DNA of 64,000 nucleotides from Luteimicrobium xylanilyticum (GCF_009429125.1 NZ_CP045529.1:3720001-3784000), one strand, 5' to 3'. Shown: positions 42,684 through 51,480, counted from the first letter of the stretch. Notes: generated from the letters alone by a model not told the origin. Numbers and translations: made by a program.

Positions 42684-43580
42684 TCAGTACCGCGGCTGCA
42701 CCGCGGGCGCGCCCTGGAAGAAGGGCTCGAGGAGGTCGGCGACGCGTGCCGGGTCACCGTCGTTGTCAGGGCCGTCGTGCGTCATGCCGCTCAGGGTGAC
42801 GCGGTGGGAGTGCGGCAGGACCTCGGCGAGCGCCGCGAGCGTGACGTCGAAGTAGGCGGGGCTCTTCGCGCCGCCGAGGAGCAGGACGTCCGCGCCCACG
42901 GCCGCGTAGTCAGGGGTCGTGTCGGCGAGCTCGGACACGAGCGCCATGTCGTGGTGCAGGGCCCGGATCACCTCGGACGTCGACGCGTCGCCCGGCGCCG
43001 CGCGCTGGAACCGCAGGACGAGCCGCAGCAGCGGCGTCACGAGGAACGACGGCAGCCGGAAGAACCCAGGCGCGACCCGCAGCCCGACCATCGCGGTCCG
43101 CATCGCGGCGGCGAGGCGCCCGGCGGCGACCTGGCGGTCGTACGTCGGGACCCACGCGGTCGGGACGGACCCGCCGACCGACAGCGCCGGCTCGTACAGC
43201 GCCAGCCGTGTCAGCTCGGGGATCTCGGTGGCCGCCCGGAGCGCGGCGAGCCCGCCCGCGCTCAGCCCGAACACGGCGTGCGCGCCGGTCGCTTCGACGA
43301 GCGCACGCAGATCCTCGACCTCACGGGCTGCGTGGTCGACGTCGGGCCCGCTCCACGGGCTCGACCCGCGCCCGCGCCGGTCGGGGACGACCACCTCGAA
43401 AGACCCCGCGAGCGCCTCCGCGAGCCGCACGAGGTTCTGCCCGGCCTGGAGGCCGCCGTGCAGGAGGATCACCGCGGGGCCGTGCCCGGTCCGGCGGTAG
43501 CCGATGCGGGTGCCGTCCGCGGAGACGACGTGCCCGGTCGTGAAGGGCGCCGGGTTCGGCCGGCTCGTGCTGGTGTCCAT
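42684..43580 (-). CDS. Alpha/beta hydrolase
   Basis: The 298-residue cytoplasmic hydrolase shows AVILLHGGLQAG (oxyanion HG), PDRRGRGSSPWS, the nucleophile elbow VFGLSAGGLAALR (about residues 103-115), a helical cap, and MTHDGPDNDG carrying the catalytic His near the end. It resembles haloperoxidase/esterase-type enzymes without a clear substrate. ATG start at 43580, six bases after GACGAT. A 6-bp palindrome (43611-43634) lies in the gap to the ABC permease gene and could act as terminator of that operon or as an operator here. Confidence 0.85.
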   Translation of the reverse strand: MDTSTSRPNPAPFTTGHVVSADGTRIGYRRTGHGPAVILLHGGLQAGQNLVRLAEALAGSFEVVVPDRRGRGSSPWSGPDVDHAAREVEDLRALVEATGAHAVFGLSAGGLAALRAATEIPELTRLALYEPALSVGGSVPTAWVPTYDRQVAAGRLAAAMRTAMVGLRVAPGFFRLPSFLVTPLLRLVLRFQRAAPGDASTSEVIRALHHDMALVSELADTTPDYAAVGADVLLLGGAKSPAYFDVTLAALAEVLPHSHRVTLSGMTHDGPDNDGDPARVADLLEPFFQGAPAVQPRY

Positions 43581-43666
43581 GCGACGATCGTCGGCGCGAG
43601 CGCTGCCAGATCACTGACGCGGCGCTGACAGTGACTGCGGCTCGCGTGTTGCCATTCCGCTCGTGA

Positions 43667-44875
43667 TCAGTCGGCTCGGACAGCCGTTGCAGGGTCCACG
43701 CGCGCGGCACGCAGCGCGGGATACATCGACGACACCACTCCGGTGGTCACGCCCAACAGCGGCCCCGCGGATAGCAGCACCAGCGGTAGCACGACCGTCC
43801 AGCCGTTCGCCATACAGATTCCGATGAGGACTACGGCTGACACGGCTGAGCCCAAGAGGCCACCGAGGAGCCCCGCAAGCCCGCCCTCGGCGAGGAAGAG
43901 GGACGCCACGTAACCGGACGACAACCCGATCGCTCGCCTCAGCCCGATCTCGCTCGTGCGCGCCATGACGGCGACGACCATCGAATTCGCGATGAGCAGG
44001 ATGGACAGCACCAGGAGCAGACCACCGACTCCTGCAGCGAGACGCCCGAGCTGCGTAGCCACACCTCGGCGCGCGTCGCTGGCATCAACTACTACGGATG
44101 CACGAAGACTCTGGGGGGCGTCGGGTCGAAGTGCGAGCGGGGCGGCACGTGAGACCGGTGCTCCCGCTCCTGGCTCCGTGCGGACGAACATCGTCGCCCT
44201 CGTGTCGGACCGCATCCAACCAAGCGCCACGGTGTACGGCACGAATATTGTCCGTGACGGATCGACGCTCCCGCCGGTGACGAATCCGACGACGTCGAAC
44301 TGTGTGTCCCCGATTGCGATGGTGAGGTCCGTCGGATCATGCGTCACGGGCACATCGAGCAACTTCGCGAGGTCCGTGCCCAGGAGCACGACATGGCCGC
44401 TGCCGCTCAGCAGATGACGTGGATCAGCCAACGTGCTCGTCGTGTTCGTCGCGCCCAGGTAACCCGGATCGATCCCCGCGATCGTGACGGAGTCGATGTC
44501 ACGCGGCCGACGGTCGAACGGCCGAGACAAGGCGGAGTCGATCATTCCGGTGACGTCGAGGAAGCGGCCAGAAGCCGCAACGCCCGCGATGGAGTCGACA
44601 CGGACCTCGGCATCGCCGGGAAAGAGCGACTCGGGTGGGCCGGGCACCCCCGACGATCCTGCGTTTGCGGCGCTGCTCGACGCCGACACCGTGAAAACGT
44701 TGACAGTGTCCGCAGCCAGATTGGCGTCGACCTGGTGAGCAGCCGTGACCGAGATGCCGAACGAGCACAAGAGAGCACCGACACTCAGCCCGACGGCCAC
44801 CATCATGAGCACCGCACGAGATCGCCGGGCAGACATCTCGACGAGAACGTCGGCGACGACGTCGCGTAGGTTCAT
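43667..44875 (-). CDS. ABC transporter permease, MacB/FtsX type
   Basis: The 402-residue protein has an N-terminal helix (SRAVLMMVAVGLSVGALLCSFG), a large extracytoplasmic MacB_PCD-like domain and three C-terminal helices ending with YPALRAARVDPATAVRAD, the FtsX/MacB signature. Such proteins work mechanically with a periplasmic partner to expel or release substrates rather than pump them through the bilayer. It overlaps the ATPase gene by four bases and is the last gene of the five-gene operon. GC content is lower than in the haem genes on either side. Confidence 0.88.
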   Translation of the reverse strand: MNLRDVVADVLVEMSARRSRAVLMMVAVGLSVGALLCSFGISVTAAHQVDANLAADTVNVFTVSASSSAANAGSSGVPGPPESLFPGDAEVRVDSIAGVAASGRFLDVTGMIDSALSRPFDRRPRDIDSVTIAGIDPGYLGATNTTSTLADPRHLLSGSGHVVLLGTDLAKLLDVPVTHDPTDLTIAIGDTQFDVVGFVTGGSVDPSRTIFVPYTVALGWMRSDTRATMFVRTEPGAGAPVSRAAPLALRPDAPQSLRASVVVDASDARRGVATQLGRLAAGVGGLLLVLSILLIANSMVVAVMARTSEIGLRRAIGLSSGYVASLFLAEGGLAGLLGGLLGSAVSAVVLIGICMANGWTVVLPLVLLSAGPLLGVTTGVVSSMYPALRAARVDPATAVRAD

Positions 44876-45615
44876 CCCGATGCCCCGGCCGGCGTGACTC
44901 GCAGGTCTGAGGAGGCATCCGCATCAGAGGCAAGTACGTGGACCCGGTCCGCCCACGCCGCGACACGCGGATCGTGCGTGATGATGACGACCGCGACACC
45001 CTGAGCGACCTGCTCGTCCAAGAGCGCGAGGATCTTGTCCGCATTGGAGGGATCCAGATTTCCGGTGGGCTCGTCGGCCAGGACCACGTCAGGGCGCGTG
45101 ACGACCGCGCGCGCAAGCGCGAGACGCTGCCGCTCCCCGCCGGACAACAGACGCCCGAGCGACGACGTGCGGTGCGCGAGACCGACTCGTGCAAGGACGT
45201 CGTCTGCGAGACGGTCGCGGTCCTTGCGAGGCACGCTTCGCGCGATCAGCGCGAGCTCGAGGTTCTCGCGCACCGTGCGGTGACCGAGGACGTGGCTGTC
45301 CTGAAACACGAACCCGATGGTGCGTGCCCGTAGCCTGTCGAGGGCTCGTCCCCGAAAGCCTGCGGTGGTCTCACCATGAACGGCCACTGTGCCCTCCGTG
45401 GGCGTGTCGAGCAGTCCGAGAAGGTTCAGCAGGGTCGACTTGCCAGCGCCGGAGGGCCCGACGACGGCGAGCCGTTCCCCACCCCGGACCTCGAGCTCTA
45501 CGTGACGCAGCGCTTCGACCGCAGGCGGGCCTGGGTAGGTCTTAGCTAGTCCCGTCGCAGCGATGACCGTAGCCAGACCGATCCTGGACTCCCGACCCGG
45601 CGCGGTCGCCCTCAC
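44872..45615 (-). CDS. ABC transporter ATP-binding protein, MacB/LolD type
   Basis: The 247-residue ATPase has Walker A GPSGAGKST (residues 53-61), the signature LSGGERQRLALARA (about 157-170), Walker B VVLADEPTGNLD and the switch His in IITHDPRVA. It is the LolD/MacB subfamily (EPTGNLD). The first 20 residues precede the conserved start, so initiation may be at an internal codon; GTG 45615 is preferred because it overlaps the stop of the upstream adaptor gene by four bases. Confidence 0.9.
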   Translation of the reverse strand: MRATAPGRESRIGLATVIAATGLAKTYPGPPAVEALRHVELEVRGGERLAVVGPSGAGKSTLLNLLGLLDTPTEGTVAVHGETTAGFRGRALDRLRARTIGFVFQDSHVLGHRTVRENLELALIARSVPRKDRDRLADDVLARVGLAHRTSSLGRLLSGGERQRLALARAVVTRPDVVLADEPTGNLDPSNADKILALLDEQVAQGVAVVIITHDPRVAAWADRVHVLASDADASSDLRVTPAGASG

Positions 45616-46859
45616 GGTTCGGAGACCACGACGACATCGCCCGACCGGAGCGAACCGCCGTCCACCAGTGCGTAGCCGTTGCCGCTGGCGCCCAGCTCCA
45701 CGGTCACTCGCTCAGTGGTGGGATGTCCTTTGCCACCGGTAGGAGGGTTGGTCACCCGGAGCACGTAGGAACTCCCGTCCGCCGCGTCGCGCAACGAAGT
45801 GAGCGGGACCGCGAGCCCTTTCGAGGTCGGCGCTCCGCTTCGCGGCGTCACCGTCACGCTGTCACCGTCCGCGAGACCGTGGACGCTCGAAAGCTTGACC
45901 ACGACATCGTTCCCGGGGCCTTGGGCGTCCTTCCCGGCGGTGAACTGCCCTACGTGGCTGACGACACCGTCCACCGAGACCGAGGTATCCACGACGGACG
46001 CAACTCTGACAGCCGCGCCCACCTTGGGAACCTGGTCGACGGCTGCCCGAACCGTAACCGTCGCGGAACCCGACCGGACGCTCAGGAGATCGTCACCGCC
46101 CGCGAGCGAGTCTCCGACTTTCGCCACTGCCACGACCTCAGCCCCGTGTGCGGGAACGAGGACAACCGCAGACCGTGGCAGCGGCGTCCCGGCTGCCGCT
46201 TCGGCCGTCGCCACGGCCTTGCTCGCTGAGGCAACGGCGGACGCTGTCTCACCCTCGTCATCCTTCGCGTCTGCGAGCGCCTGACGCGCAGTCGCCAGCG
46301 CGGCCCGCGCATCCCCCGAGGCCGGAGGCGGTGCGCCCCCACCGGACGAGAACAGCTTGGCGACCGCGACCGCCGTGCCCCCACCATAGGTGCCGTCCGC
46401 GGCGGCGCTGGACATCAGCCCGAGCGTCACGAGTTCATCCTGGACGGCCTTCACGTCACTCCCGGTATCGCCGGGAGCCAAGTCTCGGTACAGCGGGAAT
46501 GGGAGGGCAAGGGCCACGACAGACGTCCCGGAGACTTCGCCGACGACCTGCCCCGGACGGAGCACGTCTCCACGACCAACGTTGATCTTGGTGACGACGG
46601 CGACACCATCGGGCGAAGGCACCGTGAGCGCCTCGGTATTGCCGAGACTTACGGTCCCAGTCAGCAGATCGTCTGAGTTGCGCACGGTGTGTTCCGCTAC
46701 CTTTGCCGTCACCACGGGGCTAGTATCCGCACTCGCGATCGCCGCGTCCCACGGCGAGCGAACGCGGCCACCGACGACGAATGCTGCAGCGCAGATCGCG
46801 ATGGTGATGGTGGCCCAAATTGCCAGCCAACGCCCGCGAGCTCGGCCTGGTCGGTGCAT
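45612..46859 (-). CDS. HlyD/MacA-like membrane-fusion protein with a peptidoglycan-binding domain
   Basis: The 415-residue protein has one N-terminal membrane anchor (WLAIWATITIAICAAAFVVGG), a biotinyl-like barrel (INVGRGDVLRPGQVVGEVSG), an inserted PG-binding domain (LAPGDTGSDVKAVQDELVTLG), a short coiled coil of Ala/Lys residues and beta-barrel domains. This is the Gram-positive counterpart of MacA and should couple the MacB-type permease to the wall. Two adjacent ATG codons exist; 46859 is chosen because GGGAG is six bases upstream. Confidence 0.85.
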   Translation of the reverse strand: MHRPGRARGRWLAIWATITIAICAAAFVVGGRVRSPWDAAIASADTSPVVTAKVAEHTVRNSDDLLTGTVSLGNTEALTVPSPDGVAVVTKINVGRGDVLRPGQVVGEVSGTSVVALALPFPLYRDLAPGDTGSDVKAVQDELVTLGLMSSAAADGTYGGGTAVAVAKLFSSGGGAPPPASGDARAALATARQALADAKDDEGETASAVASASKAVATAEAAAGTPLPRSAVVLVPAHGAEVVAVAKVGDSLAGGDDLLSVRSGSATVTVRAAVDQVPKVGAAVRVASVVDTSVSVDGVVSHVGQFTAGKDAQGPGNDVVVKLSSVHGLADGDSVTVTPRSGAPTSKGLAVPLTSLRDAADGSSYVLRVTNPPTGGKGHPTTERVTVELGASGNGYALVDGGSLRSGDVVVVSEP

Positions 46860-46906
46860 CATATTCTCCCGCATCGAGGAAGAGTCGGGAGCGCCCGACA
46901 CCTCAG

Positions 46907-47824
46907 TCAGTCGCCCTTCGGCTCGAGGCCGTACTTCTGGTCGACCGCTCTCGCTCGGGTGAGGGCCCTTTGAACGACCGTCTGTTCCTGCGCCAGCTCG
47001 TCCGCATACTTCTCCACGATCTTCGCCTGTGCTCGCGCCTGGATGTCTGCCATCTTCTGGGTAAAGCCGGTCTCGTCCTTGCACGCGACGACTTTCAACG
47101 CGAGGGAGATCTGGTCTTTGTCGATGACACGGCCGTCCGCGCCGGCGGGGAACCAACGCTCCTCTGCCCCAGCCGCACGCATCCCTTGCTTCTGATAACA
47201 GGACACCAGCGTGTCGATCAAGGGCTTCATCCCGGGCAGCGATCCCGCGGCCGCCTTGTCATTCAGTGCCATCATCTCGCGAACCCAGGGGCCGTCCTGC
47301 GTCTGAACCGCGACGAAGAGGTCGCTGTCCGGCCCGTGACATGCGTCCACGACACGCATCTGCGACTCGGTCAACCCCTCGAAGGGCGCCTTGGCATTGC
47401 TGGGCCCGACGCTCGGCGCACCCACGATCCCGTTGGCTGCGAGGTCTCGATCGCTCATCGGGTGTACGAACGCGAATCGTCGTGCCTGGGAGGTCGTCCA
47501 CGGGCCGAAGTACGACTCCGAGTCATAGGCCGCATCCAAGAGCGTCGGTGCGGGCGAGCCGACGGGAAGGTTGTGTGCGCGCGCGCACTGAACCTTCTCG
47601 GCCGACTGCGCCGTGACGATCTCGTCGAGCTGGTTGTCCGAGAGTGTAAACCGGTCGTACGGCAGGGTCACGGCTCCGGAGCCTCGATCGAGCTCCGGCG
47701 TCATGCTGACCCCCCGCACCTCCGTGGGCGACGCAGCTCTGGCGTGAGCACTGCTGCATCCTGCGAGAATGCCCCCGGCCACGATCGTCAGAACCCCCGT
47801 AGCAGCCAGGCGGCCTACGCGCAC
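46907..47824 (-). CDS. Secreted lipoprotein of the export operon, function unknown
   Basis: The 305-residue protein has a signal sequence with lipobox ILAGC (Cys23) and a mature soluble domain with four well-spaced cysteines (QCARAHNLP, DACHGPDSD, VSCYQKQG, VACKDETG) and a C-terminal coiled coil (KMADIQARAQAKIVEKYADELAQE). I do not recognise a family. Its place between the I36-like protein and the transport genes suggests an extracytoplasmic partner of the exporter. The GTG at 47824 overlaps the upstream gene by ten bases. Confidence 0.7.
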   Translation of the reverse strand: MRVGRLAATGVLTIVAGGILAGCSSAHARAASPTEVRGVSMTPELDRGSGAVTLPYDRFTLSDNQLDEIVTAQSAEKVQCARAHNLPVGSPAPTLLDAAYDSESYFGPWTTSQARRFAFVHPMSDRDLAANGIVGAPSVGPSNAKAPFEGLTESQMRVVDACHGPDSDLFVAVQTQDGPWVREMMALNDKAAAGSLPGMKPLIDTLVSCYQKQGMRAAGAEERWFPAGADGRVIDKDQISLALKVVACKDETGFTQKMADIQARAQAKIVEKYADELAQEQTVVQRALTRARAVDQKYGLEPKGD

Positions 47825-48234
47825 TTGAGGAATTCCGACGACTCGATCGTGTCGTTGAAGTTGATGCCCGCACCGTCGAAGCCCGCACCGTTCGAGAGGT
47901 TCGGGTCGCGGTAGTTCTCACCGACCTTCACCTCGCTGTACAGCGTGAAGTGGTCACCAGCGGGCGCCTGCGTGAGGCGTCCCCATCCCGACCAGTACCT
48001 CGACCAGCTGCAGTTCTTGCCATTGGCAGCCGCAGAAGACGCCGTGTTCGGGAACGCCGCCCAGTGGACCGTGTCTAGTGAAACGCAGTAGTCGTGACCG
48101 GCGTACGTCTGATCCTCGTAGCCACACATGTACCCGCTCGGCGCGGTGGCCGCCCCGGCCGCGCTTGCGCTCAGCCCGACCGCCCCAATCGTCGTCGCCA
48201 CGCCGAAAATCACTGCCAGTATCGTTCGCTTCAT
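47815..48234 (-). CDS. Secreted peptidase inhibitor family I36-like protein
   Basis: The 139-residue protein has a signal peptide (KRTILAVIFGVATTIGAVGLSASAAGA) and a mature part with GYMCGYEDQTYAG, YCVSLDTVHW, KNCSWSRYW and NDTIESSEFLKCA. This is the beta/gamma-crystallin-like pattern of Streptomyces metalloproteinase inhibitor (I36) relatives, with four Cys for two disulfides. It is the first gene of the export operon and may be its cargo or a secreted partner. The ATG at 48234 lies behind GGGGA; three 14-bp tandem repeats lie 17-58 bases upstream. Confidence 0.72.
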   Translation of the reverse strand: MKRTILAVIFGVATTIGAVGLSASAAGAATAPSGYMCGYEDQTYAGHDYCVSLDTVHWAAFPNTASSAAANGKNCSWSRYWSGWGRLTQAPAGDHFTLYSEVKVGENYRDPNLSNGAGFDGAGINFNDTIESSEFLKCA

Positions 48235-48250
48235 TGCGGAGTCCCCATCC

Positions 48251-48296
48251 ACGCTCCTGCGTGCACGCTCCTGCGTGCACGCTCCTGCGTGCACGC
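48251..48296. repeat. Three tandem 14-bp repeats upstream of the I36-like gene
   Basis: ACGCTCCTGCGTGC occurs three times head to tail (48251-48264, 48265-48278, 48279-48292) with a four-base partial fourth copy. Adjacent copies create the palindrome GCGTGCACGC at each junction. The array lies in the probable promoter or 5' untranslated region of the export operon. Array length may vary between isolates. Confidence 0.75.
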
Positions 48297-48350
48297 ACCC
48301 CCTGACAGCACTGATGGCCGGAAGGCAATCGAAGGCTACGGGAGAACCCT

Positions 48351-48382
48351 CGCTCGGCGCAATAGTCGCTCGGCGCAATAGT
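48351..48382. repeat. 16-bp tandem duplication in the same intergenic region
   Basis: CGCTCGGCGCAATAGT is present twice in direct succession (48351-48366 and 48367-48382). It lies between the 14-bp array and hemC. Together with that array it makes the 48235-48530 interval unusually repetitive; no gene is seen there. Confidence 0.7.
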
Positions 48383-48530
48383 CGAAGCGCCCATCTCGCT
48401 GCCGCTCGGAATCTGTGGCCCTCGCGGCTTGGGGCCGGCCGTGCGAAAAGCGTCGGCGCGGCACGTGACGCCGATCTGACGGCGGGTCAGGTGATTTCGC
48501 GCCGCCCCCGCCCGGGCGGACACTGGACGG

Positions 48531-49574
48531 GTGACCTCCACCCCCCCGACGGCGACCGTGCGCGTCGGCACCCGCGGCTCCACGCTCGCCCTCACCCAGA
48601 CGCAGACGATCGCCGACCGGCTCGCCGAGCTCACCGGGCTCGAGGTGGAGCTGGTCCGGATCACGACCGACGGCGACGTGAAGACCGGCTCCCTCGCCCA
48701 GCTCGGCGGGACGGGCGTCTTCGTGACCGCGCTGCGCGAGGCGCTCCTCGACGGCCGCTGCGACGTCGCCGTCCACTCTCTCAAGGACCTGCCCGTCGCC
48801 CCCGCTCCCGGCCTGCGGCTGGTGAGCCCCGAGCGCGAGAACCCCCGCGACGTCCTGTGCTCGCGCACCGGCGCCGGCCTGTTCGCCCTGCCCGACGGCG
48901 CCCGCGTCGGCACCGGGTCGCCGCGCCGCGCTGCGCAGCTCCTCGCCGCCCGCCCCGACCTCGACGTCGTCGACATCCGCGGCAACATCGACACCCGCCT
49001 CGGCCGGGCGCACCCCGAGACCGGGGACCTGGACGCCGTCGTGCTGGCCCGGGCCGGGCTCGCACGGATCGGCCGGCTGGACGCGGTCGCGGAGGCGTTC
49101 GAGCCGGGCGTCATGCTGCCCGCGCCGGGCCAGGGCGCGCTCGCCGTCGAGGTGCGCGAGCTGCCGGACGACCCGAGCCCGCTCGACGCCGCGCTGCACC
49201 GGGCCCTCGAGGCGCTCGCGGACCGCGACACCACGCTCGCGGTGACGGCCGAGCGTGCGTTCCTCGCCCGGCTCGAGGCCGGCTGCGCCGCACCGCTGGG
49301 TGCGCTGGCGCACGTCGAGGTGACCGTCCCCGACGCCGACGACGACTCCCTCGCTCCGGACGGGGGCCCCGGCGACGGCGGCCGCTGCGAGGAGCTCGTC
49401 CTCGAAGCGGTCGCGGTCACGCTCGACGGCCGCACCTCCGAGCGCCGGACCGCCCGGCTCCAGGCCGGCGGCGGTGGCGACGGCATCACGCTCGACGACG
49501 CGACCCGCCTCGGCACGCAGCTCGCGGACGAGATCGCGGCGGCCATGCCGGACGTCGTCGGGGCCGGGCGCTGA
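48531..49574 (+). CDS. hemC: Hydroxymethylbilane synthase (porphobilinogen deaminase)
   Basis: The 347-residue enzyme joins four porphobilinogens into hydroxymethylbilane. It has VRVGTRGSTLALTQT at the N-terminus, VHSLKDLPV, GTGSPRRAAQL, GNIDTRLGR and the cofactor-attachment loop LEAGCAAPLGALA (dipyrromethane Cys at about residue 253). An acidic Gly-rich insert (DSLAPDGGPGDGGR) follows. The GTG at 48531 lies six bases after GACACT. It is the first gene of hemC-hemD-hemB-hemL. Confidence 0.95.
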   Translation: MTSTPPTATVRVGTRGSTLALTQTQTIADRLAELTGLEVELVRITTDGDVKTGSLAQLGGTGVFVTALREALLDGRCDVAVHSLKDLPVAPAPGLRLVSPERENPRDVLCSRTGAGLFALPDGARVGTGSPRRAAQLLAARPDLDVVDIRGNIDTRLGRAHPETGDLDAVVLARAGLARIGRLDAVAEAFEPGVMLPAPGQGALAVEVRELPDDPSPLDAALHRALEALADRDTTLAVTAERAFLARLEAGCAAPLGALAHVEVTVPDADDDSLAPDGGPGDGGRCEELVLEAVAVTLDGRTSERRTARLQAGGGGDGITLDDATRLGTQLADEIAAAMPDVVGAGR

Positions 49575-49576
49575 CC

Positions 49577-50494
49577 GTGACCGAGCGTCCTCTCGACGGG
49601 CGGACCGTCCTCGTGCCGCGCTCGCTCGACCGTGCGGTCGGGCTCGCGGCGCGGCTCCACGAGCTCGGCGCCCGCGTGATCGTGAGCCCGGTGATCGAGC
49701 GGGCCCCCGCCGACGACCTCGACGCCCTCGACGACGCCGCCCGCGACCTCGCGGCGGGCGCGTACGCGTGGGTGCTCGTGACGAGCGTGAACGCGGTCGA
49801 CGAGCTCGCCGCCGCGTGGGCCCGGGCCGCCTCGGGGTCGCTCGGCGACGCGCCCGCCCGGTGGGCCGCCGTCGGGCCGTCGACGGCGCGTGCGCTGCGC
49901 GACGCGGGCGTCGAGCCGGCGCTCGTCCCCGAGGACCACTCCGCGCTCGGCCTGCTCGCGGCTCTCCGCTCCCTCGCCTCCCCCGCCGCCGGGTCGTCAG
50001 GAGGTGGTGAGGCTCCGGCCCCACGAGGTTCTGACACGCCCGACGACGGCGGCCCCCGCGTGCTCCTGCCCCTCGGCGACCTGGCCCGGCCGACGCTCGA
50101 GCGGGGGCTGGCCGCGATGGGGGCGCACCCGCAGGTCGTCGTCGCGTACCGCACGGTGACGCACCTGGTCGACGCCGAGGCCCGCGAGGCCTGGGCGGCC
50201 GGCACCGTCGACGCCGTCGTCCTGACCTCGGGGAGCGTGACGCGCGAGGTGGCTACCCAGCTCGGGCCGAGGGACGACGTCGTCGGCGTGGCCATCGGCA
50301 CCCCGACCGCGCGCGCCGCCGAGGAGGTGGGGCTGCGGATCGGCGCGGTCGCCGCCACCGCCGACGACGCCGGGCTCGCCGACGCGACCGTCCGCGCCCT
50401 CACCCCCAGCCACGTGTCAGAACCCCGGCCTCGTATACGGGACTCACGTTCTGACAACTCTCGTGAGACCACCGACCGAGGAGCCTCCTCATGA
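49577..50494 (+). CDS. hemD: Uroporphyrinogen-III synthase, with two in-frame repeat insertions
   Basis: The 305-residue enzyme closes and isomerises hydroxymethylbilane. Family features are weak, as usual for Hem[64 protein letters not shown] and [15 protein letters not shown]. It is longer than usual because palindromic repeats encode about residues 140-153 (interdomain linker) and 280-294 (C-terminal tail). GTG start two bases after the hemC stop; its stop overlaps the hemB start (ATGA). Confidence 0.9.
   Translation: MTERPLDGRTVLVPRSLDRAVGLAARLHELGARVIVSPVIERAPADDLDALDDAARDLAAGAYAWVLVTSVNAVDELAAAWARAASGSLGDAPARWAAVGPSTARALRDAGVEPALVPEDHSALGLLAALRSLASPAAGSSGGGEAPAPRGSDTPDDGGPRVLLPLGDLARPTLERGLAAMGAHPQVVVAYRTVTHLVDAEAREAWAAGTVDAVVLTSGSVTREVATQLGPRDDVVGVAIGTPTARAAEEVGLRIGAVAATADDAGLADATVRALTPSHVSEPRPRIRDSRSDNSRETTDRGASS
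49996..50036. repeat. Palindromic coding repeat, copy 2 (inside hemD linker)
   Basis: The right arm CCACGAGGTTCTGACA is complete; the left arm is diverged (GTCAGGAGGTGGTGAGG). It is read as [14 protein letters not shown], in the same codon phase as copy 1 in hemG. The insertion falls between the two lobes of HemD, where extra length is tolerated. Confidence 0.7.
50415..50456. repeat. Palindromic coding repeat, copy 3 (3' end of hemD)
   Basis: Perfect 9-bp outer arms TGTCAGAAC/GTTCTGACA enclose CCCG/CGGG. It is read as [13 protein letters not shown], again in the same codon phase (TCA GAA, then TCT GAC) as the other copies. It lies 35 bases before the hemB start and could also influence hemB translation by folding in the mRNA. 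Confidence 0.75.
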
Positions 50495-51480
50495 CCACTA
50501 CGCCTCGCCCGTACGTGCGGCCACGCCGCCTGCGCACCACCCCCGCGTTGCGGCGGCTCGTGTCGGAGCACCGCCTGCACGCCGCGGACCTCGTCCTCCC
50601 GCTCTTCGTCAAGGAGAGCCTCACGGAACCCGCGCCGCTCGGCTCGATGCCCGGCGTCGTGCAGCACACGCTCGACTCGCTCGCCGCAGCCGTCAAGGAG
50701 GCCGCCGACGCCGGTGTCGGCGGGGTCATGCTCTTCGGCATCCCTGCCGTGCGCGACGCGGTCGGCTCGCAGGCCGACGACCCCGACGGCATCCTGCAGC
50801 GCGGGCTGCGTGTCGCGGTCGAGGCGGCCGCCGGAAGGCTGGTGGTCATGTCGGACCTCTGCCTCGACGAGTTCACCGACCACGGCCACTGCGGCGTGCT
50901 CGACGGCGCAGGCCGGGTCGACAACGACGCGACGCTCGTGCGCTACCAGGCGATGGCCGTCGCGCAGGCCGAGGCGGGCGCCGACGTGCTCGGGCTCAGC
51001 GGCATGATGGACGGCCAGGTCGCCGCGTGCCGCGAGGCCCTCGACGACGCCGGGTACACGGACACGGCGATCCTCGCCTACACCGCCAAGTACGCGAGCG
51101 CCTTCTACGGGCCGTTCCGCGAGGCCGTGGACTCGGAGCTCCAGGGCGACCGTCGGACGTACCAGCTCGACCCGGCCAACGGCCGCGAGGGCGTGCGCGA
51201 GACCGACATCGACCTGCTCGAGGGCGCCGACGTCGTCATGGTCAAGCCCGCGGGCAACCTCGACGTGCTCGCCGAGGTCGCGCAGCGTTCCGAGGTGCCC
51301 GTCGCCGCGTACCAGGTGTCGGGCGAGTACGCGATGATCGAGGCCGCGGCGGCGAACGGCTGGATCTCGCGTCGCCCCGCGATCGAGGAGTCCCTCACCA
51401 TGATCAAGCGCGCCGGCGCCGACATCGTGCTCACGTACTGGGCCGTCGAGGTCGCCGGCTGGCTCAAGGAGAACCGCTGA
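50491..51480 (+). CDS. hemB: Delta-aminolevulinic acid dehydratase (porphobilinogen synthase)
   Basis: The 329-residue enzyme condenses two aminolevulinates. Metal-site residues are in [17 protein letters not shown] (about residues 123-139), and the two Schiff-base lysines are in [13 protein letters not shown] (about 198) and [10 protein letters not shown] (about 253). [20 protein letters not shown] gives the typical N-terminal arm. The ATG overlaps the hemD stop, and its own stop overlaps the hemL start (TGATG). Confidence 0.96.
   Translation: MTTTPRPYVRPRRLRTTPALRRLVSEHRLHAADLVLPLFVKESLTEPAPLGSMPGVVQHTLDSLAAAVKEAADAGVGGVMLFGIPAVRDAVGSQADDPDGILQRGLRVAVEAAAGRLVVMSDLCLDEFTDHGHCGVLDGAGRVDNDATLVRYQAMAVAQAEAGADVLGLSGMMDGQVAACREALDDAGYTDTAILAYTAKYASAFYGPFREAVDSELQGDRRTYQLDPANGREGVRETDIDLLEGADVVMVKPAGNLDVLAEVAQRSEVPVAAYQVSGEYAMIEAAAANGWISRRPAIEESLTMIKRAGADIVLTYWAVEVAGWLKENR

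Noticed and set aside
48251-48296. Short CRISPR-like array
   Set aside because: The 14-bp units are contiguous without spacers and no cas genes are present.
29669-48530. Insertion sequences or prophage remnants in the lower-GC stretches
   Set aside because: No transposase, integrase, terminal inverted repeats or phage structural genes were found; the holin-like gene at 26 kb is a common chromosomal type.
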